From Bacteroidales bacterium UBA3289 (GTDB taxonomy: Bacteria > Bacteroidota > Bacteroidia > Bacteroidales > UBA932), in contig DETL01000002.1 of the NCBI GenBank assembly GCA_002361625.1, positions 113,105 through 136,959 on the forward strand: a stretch of DNA of 23,855 nt, in the 5' to 3' direction. Position numbers and translations under genes: made by a program. The notes under the pieces were generated by a model, which was not told the origin of the DNA, ran no database searches, and saw nothing but the letters and a program-made list of their open reading frames with translations. Below are positions 7,498 through 14,665 of this stretch, piece by piece. How positions within the stretch are numbered: the stretch's first letter is position 1; the number at the start of each line of letters is the position of its first letter.

Positions 7498-9081
7498 ATG
7501 TCCGAAAAGAAACAAACCCTCATCCGCATTGCGGAAATCCTGTTGGGCGTCCTCCTGGGCGTCCTTCTTACCATGACGGTAGTCCGCTATCGCGAGAGCC
7601 GGAAAATCCTCAGTGCCAAGTATGTGGAGTGGCGGAAGCTGAACCTCATCCTGGACGAGATCGAAAAGAACTATGTCGATACCATCGACCAGGCCGGCAT
7701 GACCGACGCGGCCATCGCCGGCGCCCTGGCCAAGCTGGACCCGCATTCGGTGTACATGCCCCCGGTGAAGCTGGAGGCGGCCGAGGAAGAATTGGCGGGG
7801 AATTTCGAGGGCATCGGCATCCAGTTCAATGTCCCGAATGACACGGCCATCGTCCTGGAAGTCATCGCGGGCGGACCGTCCGAGAAGGCGGGCCTCCTGA
7901 CCGGCGACCGCCTCCTGAAAGTGGACGACAAGGTCATCGCCGGGGTACAGTTTCCGCAGGACAGCATGGTCCGCCGGATGAAAGGCCCTTCCGGGACGAA
8001 GGTGACCGTCACGGTCCTGCGTGCCGGGGAAGAGATTCCCTTCGAGATCACCCGCGGAAAGATTCCGCTCCACAGTATCGACGCCTCCTTCATGGTGGAC
8101 GACACCACCGGATACATCCGGCTCCAGAAGTTCTCCCGGACGACGCACAAGGACTTCGTAGATGCCTATACCGCATTGACGGAAAAGGGAATGCGTCGTT
8201 TGGTCATGGACATCCGGGATAACTCCGGCGGGTTCCTGGACCAGGCGCTCCTCCTTTCCAACGAGTTCCTCTCCCGGGGCGACACCATCGTCTATATGGA
8301 AGGTCTCCACCGTCCGCGCGAAGTGTACCGGGCCGATGGCCGGGGCAAGCTCAAGGACGTCTCGCTGCTCGTCCTGATCAGCGAGAACTCCGCTTCCTCC
8401 AGCGAGATTTTCGCCGGGGCCATCCAGGACAACGACCGCGGCACCATCATCGGCCGCCGTTCGTTCGGCAAGGGCCTCGTCCAGGAGCCGTTCTACTTCA
8501 CGGACGGGTCGGGCGTCCGCCTCACCGTCGCCCGCTTCTACACGCCTTCCGGCCGGTGCATCCAAAAGCCCTACGACAACTACGAGTACGACATCTATGA
8601 GCGTTACACCGGCGGAGAGGTTTTCTCCGCGGACAGCGTAAAACTCAACAAGGAGGACGTCCACCACACCCGCAGCGGCCGTACCGTCTATGGCGGCGGC
8701 GGCATCATGCCGGACGTGTTCGTGCCCATGGACACCACCCGCGCCTCCGCCTTCTACATCGCGTGCAACCGCAAGGCCACGCAGATGCGCTTCGCCTCCG
8801 ACATGTTCGACAAATACCGCAGCCAGCTCCGGGACATCGACAGCTATGAAGGCATGGACGCTTTCCTGAAACGGATCGACGTTCCCGGCCAGTTCCGCCA
8901 GTATGCCCTCCGGCGCGACGGGATTACGGTGAAGGACGACGAGTTCGCCGACACGCTCCCCTACCTGGAGCCCCAGCTCAACGCCCTCATCGCCCGCTAC
9001 TCCAAACTGGGCGAAAACGCTTTCTACAAGTACTACCTCCCCGTGGACAACACGGTGACCGTTGCCCTGCAAACGGACTGA
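7498..9081 (+). CDS. S41 family C-terminal processing peptidase with PDZ domain
   Basis: A periplasmic serine protease of the CtpA/Prc family, 527 residues. Residues 11-30 form an N-terminal membrane anchor. A helical N-domain follows, then a PDZ domain at about 95-185 (the GIGIQF and GPSEKAGLLTGD blocks). The S41 catalytic domain carries the Ser-Lys dyad: S300 in NSASSSEIF and K325 in RSFGKGLVQ, 25 residues apart as in E. coli Prc and B. subtilis CtpB. The domain also contains FSRTTHKDF and MDIRDNSGGFLDQA, usual in this family. After about residue 345 a long Bacteroidota-type C-terminal region follows, with GGIMPDVFVP. The family trims C-termini of exported proteins and can act on cell wall or regulatory substrates. 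The real substrate is unknown. It is the last gene of its run, followed by a strong hairpin. Confidence 0.93.
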   Translation: MSEKKQTLIRIAEILLGVLLGVLLTMTVVRYRESRKILSAKYVEWRKLNLILDEIEKNYVDTIDQAGMTDAAIAGALAKLDPHSVYMPPVKLEAAEEELAGNFEGIGIQFNVPNDTAIVLEVIAGGPSEKAGLLTGDRLLKVDDKVIAGVQFPQDSMVRRMKGPSGTKVTVTVLRAGEEIPFEITRGKIPLHSIDASFMVDDTTGYIRLQKFSRTTHKDFVDAYTALTEKGMRRLVMDIRDNSGGFLDQALLLSNEFLSRGDTIVYMEGLHRPREVYRADGRGKLKDVSLLVLISENSASSSEIFAGAIQDNDRGTIIGRRSFGKGLVQEPFYFTDGSGVRLTVARFYTPSGRCIQKPYDNYEYDIYERYTGGEVFSADSVKLNKEDVHHTRSGRTVYGGGGIMPDVFVPMDTTRASAFYIACNRKATQMRFASDMFDKYRSQLRDIDSYEGMDAFLKRIDVPGQFRQYALRRDGITVKDDEFADTLPYLEPQLNALIARYSKLGENAFYKYYLPVDNTVTVALQTD

Positions 9082-9110
9082 TTTCCTTAAAGTCTTTTTA
9101 ATCAATCGAT

Positions 9111-9154
9111 TACGAAAAGCGCTTTGTGTAAAAAAACACAAAGCGCTTTTCGTA
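9111..9154. terminator. Strong hairpin, probable bidirectional intrinsic terminator
   Basis: The left arm at 9111-9129 and right arm at 9136-9154 are perfect 19-bp inverted repeats around an A6 loop (9130-9135). The core stem GCGCTTTGTGT/ACACAAAGCGC is preceded by AAAA and followed by TTTT, the usual A-tract/stem/T-tract plan of a terminator that can work in both directions. It starts 29 nt after the stop of the S41 protease gene and lies upstream of the mraZ promoter, so it isolates the dcw transcript from read-through. Confidence 0.8.
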
Positions 9155-9222
9155 TTCCGCTCAGGGCCAACCGGTTCCCGTTCACGCTCCGGAGGGACGA
9201 AAAACCTGTTGATAACTTTTTG

Positions 9223-9257
9223 TGGAAAAATTTGGAAAAGATTGGGTGAAAATGGAA
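9223..9257 (+). promoter_or_regulatory. Probable MraZ operator: four TGG boxes with a 10-nt period
   Basis: TGG occurs at 9223, 9233, 9243 and 9253, exactly one helical turn apart, as TGGAA, TGGAA, TGGGT and TGGAA. The published E. coli MraZ operator is TGGGN pentamers separated by 5 nt, the same 10-nt spacing. The array ends 9 nt before the -7 promoter element and covers the -33 region, so bound MraZ would block RNA polymerase. This makes autorepression of the dcw cluster likely. The boxes are mostly TGGAA rather than TGGGA, so the call is inferred from spacing, position and family knowledge. Confidence 0.6.
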
Positions 9258-9274
9258 GGATTTTTCTATCTTTG
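9242..9274 (+). promoter_or_regulatory. dcw cluster (mraZ) promoter
   Basis: TATCTTTG at 9267-9274 is an exact match to the Bacteroidota -7 element TAnnTTTG. A TTG at 9242-9244, 22 nt upstream, is the best -33 candidate, slightly wider than the usual spacing of about 20. Transcription would start near 9280, leaving a leader of roughly 35 nt before the mraZ ATG at 9314. It sits directly downstream of the terminator hairpin and is overlapped by the TGG array. Confidence 0.75.
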
Positions 9275-9313
9275 CACTCAGCGTGAAAGAAAGATAAAGT
9301 TCAATCCAAGACG

Positions 9314-9775
9314 ATGATCAGATTCTTCGGAAAGGCAGCCGGCAAGGTGGATGACAAGGGACGCGTGGTGTTCCCTGCCATCTTCCGCGATGTCTTCACC
9401 CGCGAGGGTGAGGAGGACATGACCCTCGTCATCAAGAAAAGCGTCCAGGGCGACTGCCTGAACCTGTTTACCCGTGCCGAATGGGAGCGCAGGTGCGACA
9501 GCGTGCTGGAAGGGCTCGATCCCGAACTGAATCCCGAACACGCCGCGTTCTGGAGCAAATATAACGATGGCGTCTTCTACATCGTCCCCGACGGGAAACT
9601 GGGCCGCCTCAACATTCCTTCGGAACTGCTGGAAGAAACAGGTTTAACCAAGGAAGTTGTGTTTGCGGGCGTGGGATACAAGATCGAGATCTGGCCCAAG
9701 CAGCGCCGGGAGTCCGACCTCATGTCGGACGGTGCGTTCAAGGAAACCGCAGCGAGACTGTCCGCCAAAAAGTAG
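9314..9775 (+). CDS. mraZ: Transcriptional regulator MraZ
   Basis: First gene of the dcw cluster, 153 residues. MraZ is a ring-forming DNA-binding protein with two AbrB-like (SpoVT-fold) halves and in E. coli represses its own cluster. The first half carries DDKGRVVFP with the DxxxR signature D13/R17. The second half carries DGKLGRLNIP (residues 93-102), where the Asp-to-Arg spacing is one residue longer than in the E. coli motif. I believe this is usual in Bacteroidota but could not check. The ATG at 9314 gives MIRFFGKAAGKVDDKGR, the normal start, with no Shine-Dalgarno sequence ahead of it. Its probable operator lies 57-91 nt upstream. The TAG stop overlaps the Shine-Dalgarno sequence of rsmH. 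Confidence 0.95.
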   Translation: MIRFFGKAAGKVDDKGRVVFPAIFRDVFTREGEEDMTLVIKKSVQGDCLNLFTRAEWERRCDSVLEGLDPELNPEHAAFWSKYNDGVFYIVPDGKLGRLNIPSELLEETGLTKEVVFAGVGYKIEIWPKQRRESDLMSDGAFKETAARLSAKK

Positions 9776-9779
9776 GAGG
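9774..9779 (+). promoter_or_regulatory. Strong Shine-Dalgarno site for rsmH
   Basis: AGGAGG, 8 nt before the rsmH ATG at 9788, and overlapping the mraZ TAG stop. It confirms the rsmH start. A full anti-SD match is unusual in Bacteroidota, where most genes lack one. Confidence 0.7.
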
Positions 9780-9787
9780 TCCGCGCC

Positions 9788-10702
9788 ATGTCCGAATATC
9801 ATATTCCTGTAATGCTCGAGGAGAGCATTTCATCCCTCGTTACATCCCCTGACGGCGTTTACGCCGATGCCACTTTCGGAGGCGGTGGCCACACTGCCGA
9901 ACTTCTTTCACGCTTACACGATGGCGCGCGCGTCATCGCCTTCGATCGTGACAGGGAGGCCCTGGAGAATGCCCCGGAGGATCCGCGGCTTACCCTGGTG
10001 CACAACAACTTCCGCTTCATCGAGAACTACGCCCGCCACGAAGGCGTCCGTTTCGACGGCATCCTGGCGGACCTGGGCGTCTCCTCCCACCAGTTCGATA
10101 CCGCGGAGCGTGGTTTCTCCTTCCGTTTCGAGGAAGCCCCGCTGGACATGCGGATGAACGACCGGGCGGCGACCACGGCCGCAGATGTCGTGAACACCTA
10201 CCCGGTGGAAGACCTGGAACGGATCCTGCGCCTGTACGGCGAGGTGGACGGAGCGGGAAAGGCCGCCCGCCTCATCGCCGCCGCGCGGGAGCAGCAGGAG
10301 ATCCGCACCACCGGTGACCTGGACCGCGCCGTGGAACGGCTTCTCCCGAAAGGGGCGGAGCACAAGGTCCTGGCGAAAATCTACCAGGCCCTCCGCATCG
10401 AAGTGAACCAGGAGATGCGCTCCCTGGAGAAATTCCTCGAAGGGGCGACGGCTTCCCTCCGCGAAGGCGGACGGCTCGTCGTCATCACCTACCACAGCCT
10501 CGAGGACCGGATGGTGAAGAACTTCATCAAGACCGGAAACGTGGAAGGCCGGGAGGAGAAAGACCTCTACGGCCGTGCCAGTTCCCCGCTGGAGGCCGTC
10601 AACCGCAAGCCCATCCTCCCCCGGGAGGAAGAGATCGCCCGGAACACCCGCGCCCGGAGCGCCAAGCTCCGGATCGCCGAAAAGAAGGAGGGAACGGTAT
10701 GA
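9788..10702 (+). CDS. rsmH: 16S rRNA (cytosine(1402)-N4)-methyltransferase RsmH (MraW)
   Basis: A cytoplasmic SAM-dependent enzyme that methylates N4 of C1402 in the 16S rRNA decoding centre. The 304-residue length is normal. The opening YHIPVMLEE, the SAM-binding loop GGGGHT (31-36), FDRD (52-55) and LADLGVSSHQFD (93-104) are hallmarks of the family, as is the VITYHSLEDRMVKNF block near residues 236-250. An inserted helical domain lies between these blocks. Gene position directly after mraZ is nearly universal. The stop overlaps the start of the FtsL-like gene (ATGA), indicating translational coupling. Confidence 0.97.
   Translation: MSEYHIPVMLEESISSLVTSPDGVYADATFGGGGHTAELLSRLHDGARVIAFDRDREALENAPEDPRLTLVHNNFRFIENYARHEGVRFDGILADLGVSSHQFDTAERGFSFRFEEAPLDMRMNDRAATTAADVVNTYPVEDLERILRLYGEVDGAGKAARLIAAAREQQEIRTTGDLDRAVERLLPKGAEHKVLAKIYQALRIEVNQEMRSLEKFLEGATASLREGGRLVVITYHSLEDRMVKNFIKTGNVEGREEKDLYGRASSPLEAVNRKPILPREEEIARNTRARSAKLRIAEKKEGTV
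10685..10692 (+). promoter_or_regulatory. Shine-Dalgarno site for the ftsL-like gene
   Basis: AAGGAGGG, 6 nt before the ATG at 10699, located inside the last codons of rsmH. It supports the overlapping ATGA start. It is the second strong SD in this cluster despite the Bacteroidota background. Confidence 0.6.
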
Positions 10703-11046
10703 GTTTCAGCGTGAAAACCGTCGGAAAGAGCATCCGGAACGCCTTCCGTGCCCTCAGCCGGGGAGAACTCCTCCTCTCGCTGGGCGTCCACAAGTACTAC
10801 CTGCACATCCTCTACCTCTTCGTGCTGGCCTGGATTTCCATCCTGCTGAGCCTGAAGGTGGACAAGACCCTCACCCAGGTGGAGGAGAACAAGAAGGACC
10901 TCCGCGACCTGGAGGTATATCATGCCGAGAAAGAAGCCGAGCTGGTGCGCCTGCACAGCGCATCCACCACCGCCAAACGGCTCAAGGAACTCGGATCCGA
11001 CGTCGCATTGCCGGAGAAACCGGCCGTCAAACTGGACAAGAAATGA
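10699..11046 (+). CDS. ftsL: FtsL-like cell division protein
   Basis: A small bitopic membrane protein of 115 residues. A basic cytoplasmic N-terminus is followed by one transmembrane helix at about residues 34-52. A short heptad-rich, charged coiled coil follows (about 55-100). Sequence identity within this family is very low. The call rests on topology and on its place between rsmH and the FtsI gene, where ftsL sits in dcw clusters. FtsL forms a complex with FtsB/DivIC and FtsQ that activates FtsW-FtsI septal synthesis. It overlaps both neighbours by ATGA. The C-terminal end is Lys/Pro-rich. Some databases simply call such proteins 'FtsL-like'. Confidence 0.82.
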   Translation: MSFSVKTVGKSIRNAFRALSRGELLLSLGVHKYYLHILYLFVLAWISILLSLKVDKTLTQVEENKKDLRDLEVYHAEKEAELVRLHSASTTAKRLKELGSDVALPEKPAVKLDKK

Positions 11047-13211
11047 GCGCACGGAAGAAAGGACAGCAAGTCGAGATCCAGGACAAGATCGAGAACCGGG
11101 ACCGCATCCACCTCGTGATGACGGGCCTGACCATGCTGTTCATCGCCTTGTCCGTGGGCATCATCGCCTGCATCGTGCACATCCAGGCCACCTTCCGGGT
11201 GGACCCGAAGGTCATCAACGTCTTCCGTCCCCGTCCCGACAAGTACGTGGAAGAGCCCAAACGGGGCCGCATCCTCGCCGAGGACGGCCGTCCGCTGGCC
11301 ATCACCACCCCGCTGTACAACATCTACATGGACTGCACCGTCCGGAAAGACGAGTTCCTGGAGATCGACCGCAAGGAAGCCCGCCGCATCCAGCGTCTGC
11401 AGGAAAAAGGGGAAGAAGCCCCCGCCCCCGTCCACAAGGGTGCGAAGGCGGAGCAGGAGTGGCAGGAAAAGGCCCGCGCCCTGTCCGGAGAACTCGCCCG
11501 CCTGTTCCCCGCCAAGTCCGCCGACCAGTATCTGAAAGAGATTCTCGCCGGCCGTGAGGAAGGGAAGAAGCACATGCTCATCCGCCGGAACGTGAGCCAC
11601 GCCACGCTGAACCAGCTCCGCGAACTCCCGCTTTTCAACGAAGGCGGCTACCGGGGCGGCCTCATCGCCGAGCAGCATGACGAGCGCATCTATCCGTACG
11701 ATACCCTGGCCCGCCGTGTCATCGGCTATGTCCGGGAACAGGGCCGGATCGGTATCGAGGGCACCTACGATTATGAACTCCACGGCCAGGAAGGCGTCCA
11801 GTGGCGCCGCGTGACCGACGACCGCAAGTACATCCGCGACTTCGACAGCACCGCCGTCAAGGCCGTGGACGGCAACGACGTCCGGACCACGCTGAACATC
11901 GACTTCCAGGACATCGCCGACCGGGCCCTCCGCCGCCAAATCGCCGACGATCCGCAGATCCGTGCCGGCATCGTGGTCCTCATGGAGGCCCAGACCGGAG
12001 CCATCCGGGCGATGGTGAACCTCTCCCGGGACACGATTCCGGGCTCCAAGCTCTGGGAACGGGACAACCTCGTCCTCAAGGAGGTGGGTGAACAGGGTTC
12101 CGTCATGAAGACCGTCACCCTCCTGTCGCTGGTGGAGGACGGCCACGTGAAGTCCCTGGAGGAGACCATCCCGACCAATCACGGTGCGGTCCCCGGCTAT
12201 AACCTGGACGCACATATCCTTGATTACGAGCGCCTGACAGGCCGCAGCGAAATCACCGTGAAGCACGGGTTCGAGATTTCCTCGAACTACGTGTTCACCT
12301 ACCTCCCGGAGAAGTTCTACGGGGCCAACCCGCAGGAATTCTTCGACCATATCTACGCCTATCGCCTGGGCGAGAAGTTCGACTTCGACCTGGACGGTCT
12401 CGGGACCCCGGTCGTGAACCGGCCCGGCACGCCCGGCTGGAGCCGCACCACCCTGGGCACCACGGCGTACGGATACGGCATGTCCGTCACTCCGCTCCAT
12501 GTGGTCACCTTCTACAACGCCATTGCCAACAAGGGACGCATGATGAAGCCCTACGTGGTGGAAAGCATCGAGAAGGACGGGAAAGTGATCCGCCAGTACG
12601 GTCCCTCCGTGCTGAACAACATCTGCACCCGGGCTACGGCCGATACGGTCACCCGCGCCCTCAAGGCCGTGGTGGACGACGGTACGGCCAAGCGCCTGAA
12701 GGATGCGAAGCTTTCCGTCGCCGGCAAGACCGGTACCGCGCAGGTGGTCCTCACCCCGAAGGAGCGCCATGGCAGCGCCGACCCGTACCACGACCCGTGG
12801 GGCCGTAAGAAGAACCAGGGTACCTTCGTCGGGTTCTTCCCGGCCGAGAATCCCAAATACACCATCCTCGTGACCGTGTACTCCTACCTGTCCGGCATGA
12901 GCTTCTACGGCGGCACCAAGCCGGCCATGGCCGTGCGGGAAATCGTGGACAACATCTACGCCATCGACGATTCCTGGTCCGGCCACGCCGCCAGCACCGG
13001 CACCCTGCCGCAGATGGCCGAGAAGAAGGCCGATGCGACCGGCAACACCGTCCCCGACCTCAAGGGATTCGGTCTCTCGGACGCCCTGTACGCCGTGGAG
13101 AATGCCGGCTGGAAGTGCACCTACGAGGGTTCCGGCCATGTAACCGCCCAGTCCCCTGCCGCCGGGAAAGAACTGAAGAAAGGGGAAACCATCCGACTGA
13201 CTTTGAAATGA
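11043..13211 (+). CDS. ftsI: Penicillin-binding protein FtsI (PBP3-type septal transpeptidase) with PASTA domain
   Basis: A class B PBP that cross-links septal peptidoglycan in the periplasm together with FtsW; 722 residues from the ATG that overlaps the ftsL stop (ATGA). A transmembrane helix spans about 22-47. The pedestal/dimerisation domain follows, starting RGRILAEDGRPLA. The transpeptidase motifs are S353-VM-K356 (SxxK, nucleophile S353), S413-S-N415 (SxN) and K562-T-G-T (KTG). The last ~60 residues, NTVPDLKGFGLSDALYAVENAG onwards, form one PASTA domain with VPDL and QSPAAG blocks, usual in Bacteroidota FtsI but absent from E. coli FtsI. A longer frame upstream of 11043 runs through ftsL and rsmH and is not real. 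The stop overlaps murE (ATGA). Confidence 0.95.
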   Translation: MSARKKGQQVEIQDKIENRDRIHLVMTGLTMLFIALSVGIIACIVHIQATFRVDPKVINVFRPRPDKYVEEPKRGRILAEDGRPLAITTPLYNIYMDCTVRKDEFLEIDRKEARRIQRLQEKGEEAPAPVHKGAKAEQEWQEKARALSGELARLFPAKSADQYLKEILAGREEGKKHMLIRRNVSHATLNQLRELPLFNEGGYRGGLIAEQHDERIYPYDTLARRVIGYVREQGRIGIEGTYDYELHGQEGVQWRRVTDDRKYIRDFDSTAVKAVDGNDVRTTLNIDFQDIADRALRRQIADDPQIRAGIVVLMEAQTGAIRAMVNLSRDTIPGSKLWERDNLVLKEVGEQGSVMKTVTLLSLVEDGHVKSLEETIPTNHGAVPGYNLDAHILDYERLTGRSEITVKHGFEISSNYVFTYLPEKFYGANPQEFFDHIYAYRLGEKFDFDLDGLGTPVVNRPGTPGWSRTTLGTTAYGYGMSVTPLHVVTFYNAIANKGRMMKPYVVESIEKDGKVIRQYGPSVLNNICTRATADTVTRALKAVVDDGTAKRLKDAKLSVAGKTGTAQVVLTPKERHGSADPYHDPWGRKKNQGTFVGFFPAENPKYTILVTVYSYLSGMSFYGGTKPAMAVREIVDNIYAIDDSWSGHAASTGTLPQMAEKKADATGNTVPDLKGFGLSDALYAVENAGWKCTYEGSGHVTAQSPAAGKELKKGETIRLTLK

Positions 13212-14665
13212 AACTGAAAGACATCATACAGCATACCGGCTACGTGGAAACCCACGGCAGCCTGGACATCGACATCACCGCCATCACCTGCGACTCCCGC
13301 GAAGTGACGCCCGGCTCCCTCTTCATCGCCGTGAAGGGTTTCGCCTCCGACGGGCATCAGTATATCCCTTCCGCCCTGGAGAAAGGGGCGGCGGCCGTGA
13401 TTTGCGAGGAAACAGATTCCTTCGCTTCGCTCGGGACGACGTGGGTGAAAGTGGAGAACAGCCGGCACGCGGTGGCGATGGCGGCGGACGCGTTCTACGG
13501 GCATCCGTCCGGGAAGCTCTCGCTGGTGGGAATCACCGGGACGAACGGGAAGACGACGACCGTCACCCTGCTGTACCGCCTGTTCAAGGCGATGGGCCAT
13601 CCCTCCGGCCTCCTGTCCACGATTGCCAACTATGTGGACGACAAGCGGCTGGAGACCGCCAATACGACGGCGGACCCCATCACGATCAACCGCCTCCTGG
13701 CGGAGATGGTGGAGGCCGGATGCAGCTACTGCTTCATGGAAGTGAGCTCCATCGGCGTGGAGCAGGAGCGGGTCGCCGGACTGCAGTTCGCCGCCGGCAT
13801 CTTCTCCAACCTCACGCACGACCACCTGGATTACCACAAGACCTTCGCCGAATACCTCCGCTGCAAGAAGCTGTTCTTCGACAACCTCCCCAAGGAGGCC
13901 TACGCCATCATCAACGTGGATGACAAGAACGGTCCCGTGATGGTCCAGAACACCGCCGCGAAAGTGGTCACCTACGCCTGCAAACGCCTGGCGGACCACA
14001 CGGCCCGCATCCTCGAGCAAAGTTTCGAGGGAATGCTTCTCCGCATCGACGGCAAAGAGACCTGGACCCGCCTCGTGGGGGCTCACAACGCCTACAACCT
14101 CCTGGCGATCTACACGACGGCCGTGTGCCTCGGAGCTCCTGTCGATGAAGTCCTGGTCGCCCTCTCCAACCTCTCTTCCGCCCCCGGGCGGCTGGAGAAC
14201 ATCCGCGGACCGAGGGACCTTGCGGTCATCATCGACTATGCCCATACCCCCGACGCCCTGGAGAACGTCCTCACCACCCTCCGCGACGTCGCGCCGGAAC
14301 GGCAGCTCATCTGCCTGTTCGGCTGCGGCGGGGACCGGGACAAGACCAAGCGTCCCGAGATGGCGCAGGTCGCCGCCCGCCTGGCCGACCGGCTCGTGAT
14401 CACCTCCGACAACTGCCGGACCGAGGACCCGGAAGCCATCATCCGCGACATCCGCGCCGGGCTGGACTGGGACGGCGTGGCGAAGTCCCTCTTCATCACG
14501 GACCGCCGCGAAGCCATCCGGACCGCCATCCTCACCGCCCCGGAAGGAGCCACCATCCTCCTGGCCGGCAAAGGCCATGAGGACTACCAGATCATCGGCC
14601 ACGAAAAGCTGCATTTTGACGAAAAAGAGATTGTACTGGAAACCTTCAAACTGATCCTGAAATGA
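13208..14665 (+). CDS. murE: UDP-N-acetylmuramoyl-tripeptide synthetase, probably meso-diaminopimelate-adding
   Basis: A cytoplasmic Mur ligase adding the third residue to UDP-MurNAc-L-Ala-D-Glu; 485 residues. The ATP loop GITGTNGKTTT is at 108-118. MEVSS at 177-181 gives the substrate-binding serine, with R188 eight residues on. THDHLDYH is at 203-210, and the lysine likely to be carbamylated lies near K220-K221. The amino-acid specificity motif reads D401-N-C-R404. The mDAP-type motif is DNPR, so Asp, Asn and Arg are kept and Pro is replaced by Cys; I infer mDAP specificity. The usual SSH after MEV is SSI here. ATG 13208 overlaps the ftsI stop; the frame extends 31 codons upstream inside ftsI but without family similarity. 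Part of the N-terminal domain has atypical codon use (see findings). Confidence 0.95.
   Translation: MKLKDIIQHTGYVETHGSLDIDITAITCDSREVTPGSLFIAVKGFASDGHQYIPSALEKGAAAVICEETDSFASLGTTWVKVENSRHAVAMAADAFYGHPSGKLSLVGITGTNGKTTTVTLLYRLFKAMGHPSGLLSTIANYVDDKRLETANTTADPITINRLLAEMVEAGCSYCFMEVSSIGVEQERVAGLQFAAGIFSNLTHDHLDYHKTFAEYLRCKKLFFDNLPKEAYAIINVDDKNGPVMVQNTAAKVVTYACKRLADHTARILEQSFEGMLLRIDGKETWTRLVGAHNAYNLLAIYTTAVCLGAPVDEVLVALSNLSSAPGRLENIRGPRDLAVIIDYAHTPDALENVLTTLRDVAPERQLICLFGCGGDRDKTKRPEMAQVAARLADRLVITSDNCRTEDPEAIIRDIRAGLDWDGVAKSLFITDRREAIRTAILTAPEGATILLAGKGHEDYQIIGHEKLHFDEKEIVLETFKLILK
13414..13440. repeat. Segment inside murE resembling a dispersed intergenic repeat
   Basis: On the plus strand the segment begins AGATTCCTTCGCTTCGCTCG; its reverse complement contains CGAGCGAAGCGAAGGAATCT. 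This matches, with about two differences in 27 nt, the short repeat 'TGTCATTCCGAGCGAAGCGAAGGAATCT' that I recall as recurring between genes in many bacterial genomes. Here it encodes MurE residues 69-77 (TDSFASLGT) in frame, without lengthening the protein. The consensus is from memory and no second copy exists in this window, so it may be coincidence. Confidence 0.35.

Noticed and set aside
9101..9112. ATCAATCGATTA as a separate regulatory palindrome before the hairpin
   Set aside because: Only ATCGAT is truly palindromic, and the region is simply the AT-rich flank of the terminator.
7087..9141. Minus-strand open frame of ~680 codons opposite dCMP deaminase and the S41 protease
   Set aside because: Same third-position GC artefact; no recognisable motif, and it ends inside the coupled junction of real genes.
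10575..11042. Upstream in-frame extension of ftsI through rsmH and ftsL
   Set aside because: It overlaps two genes with clear signatures; ATG 11043, overlapping the ftsL stop, gives the expected N-terminus and membrane helix.
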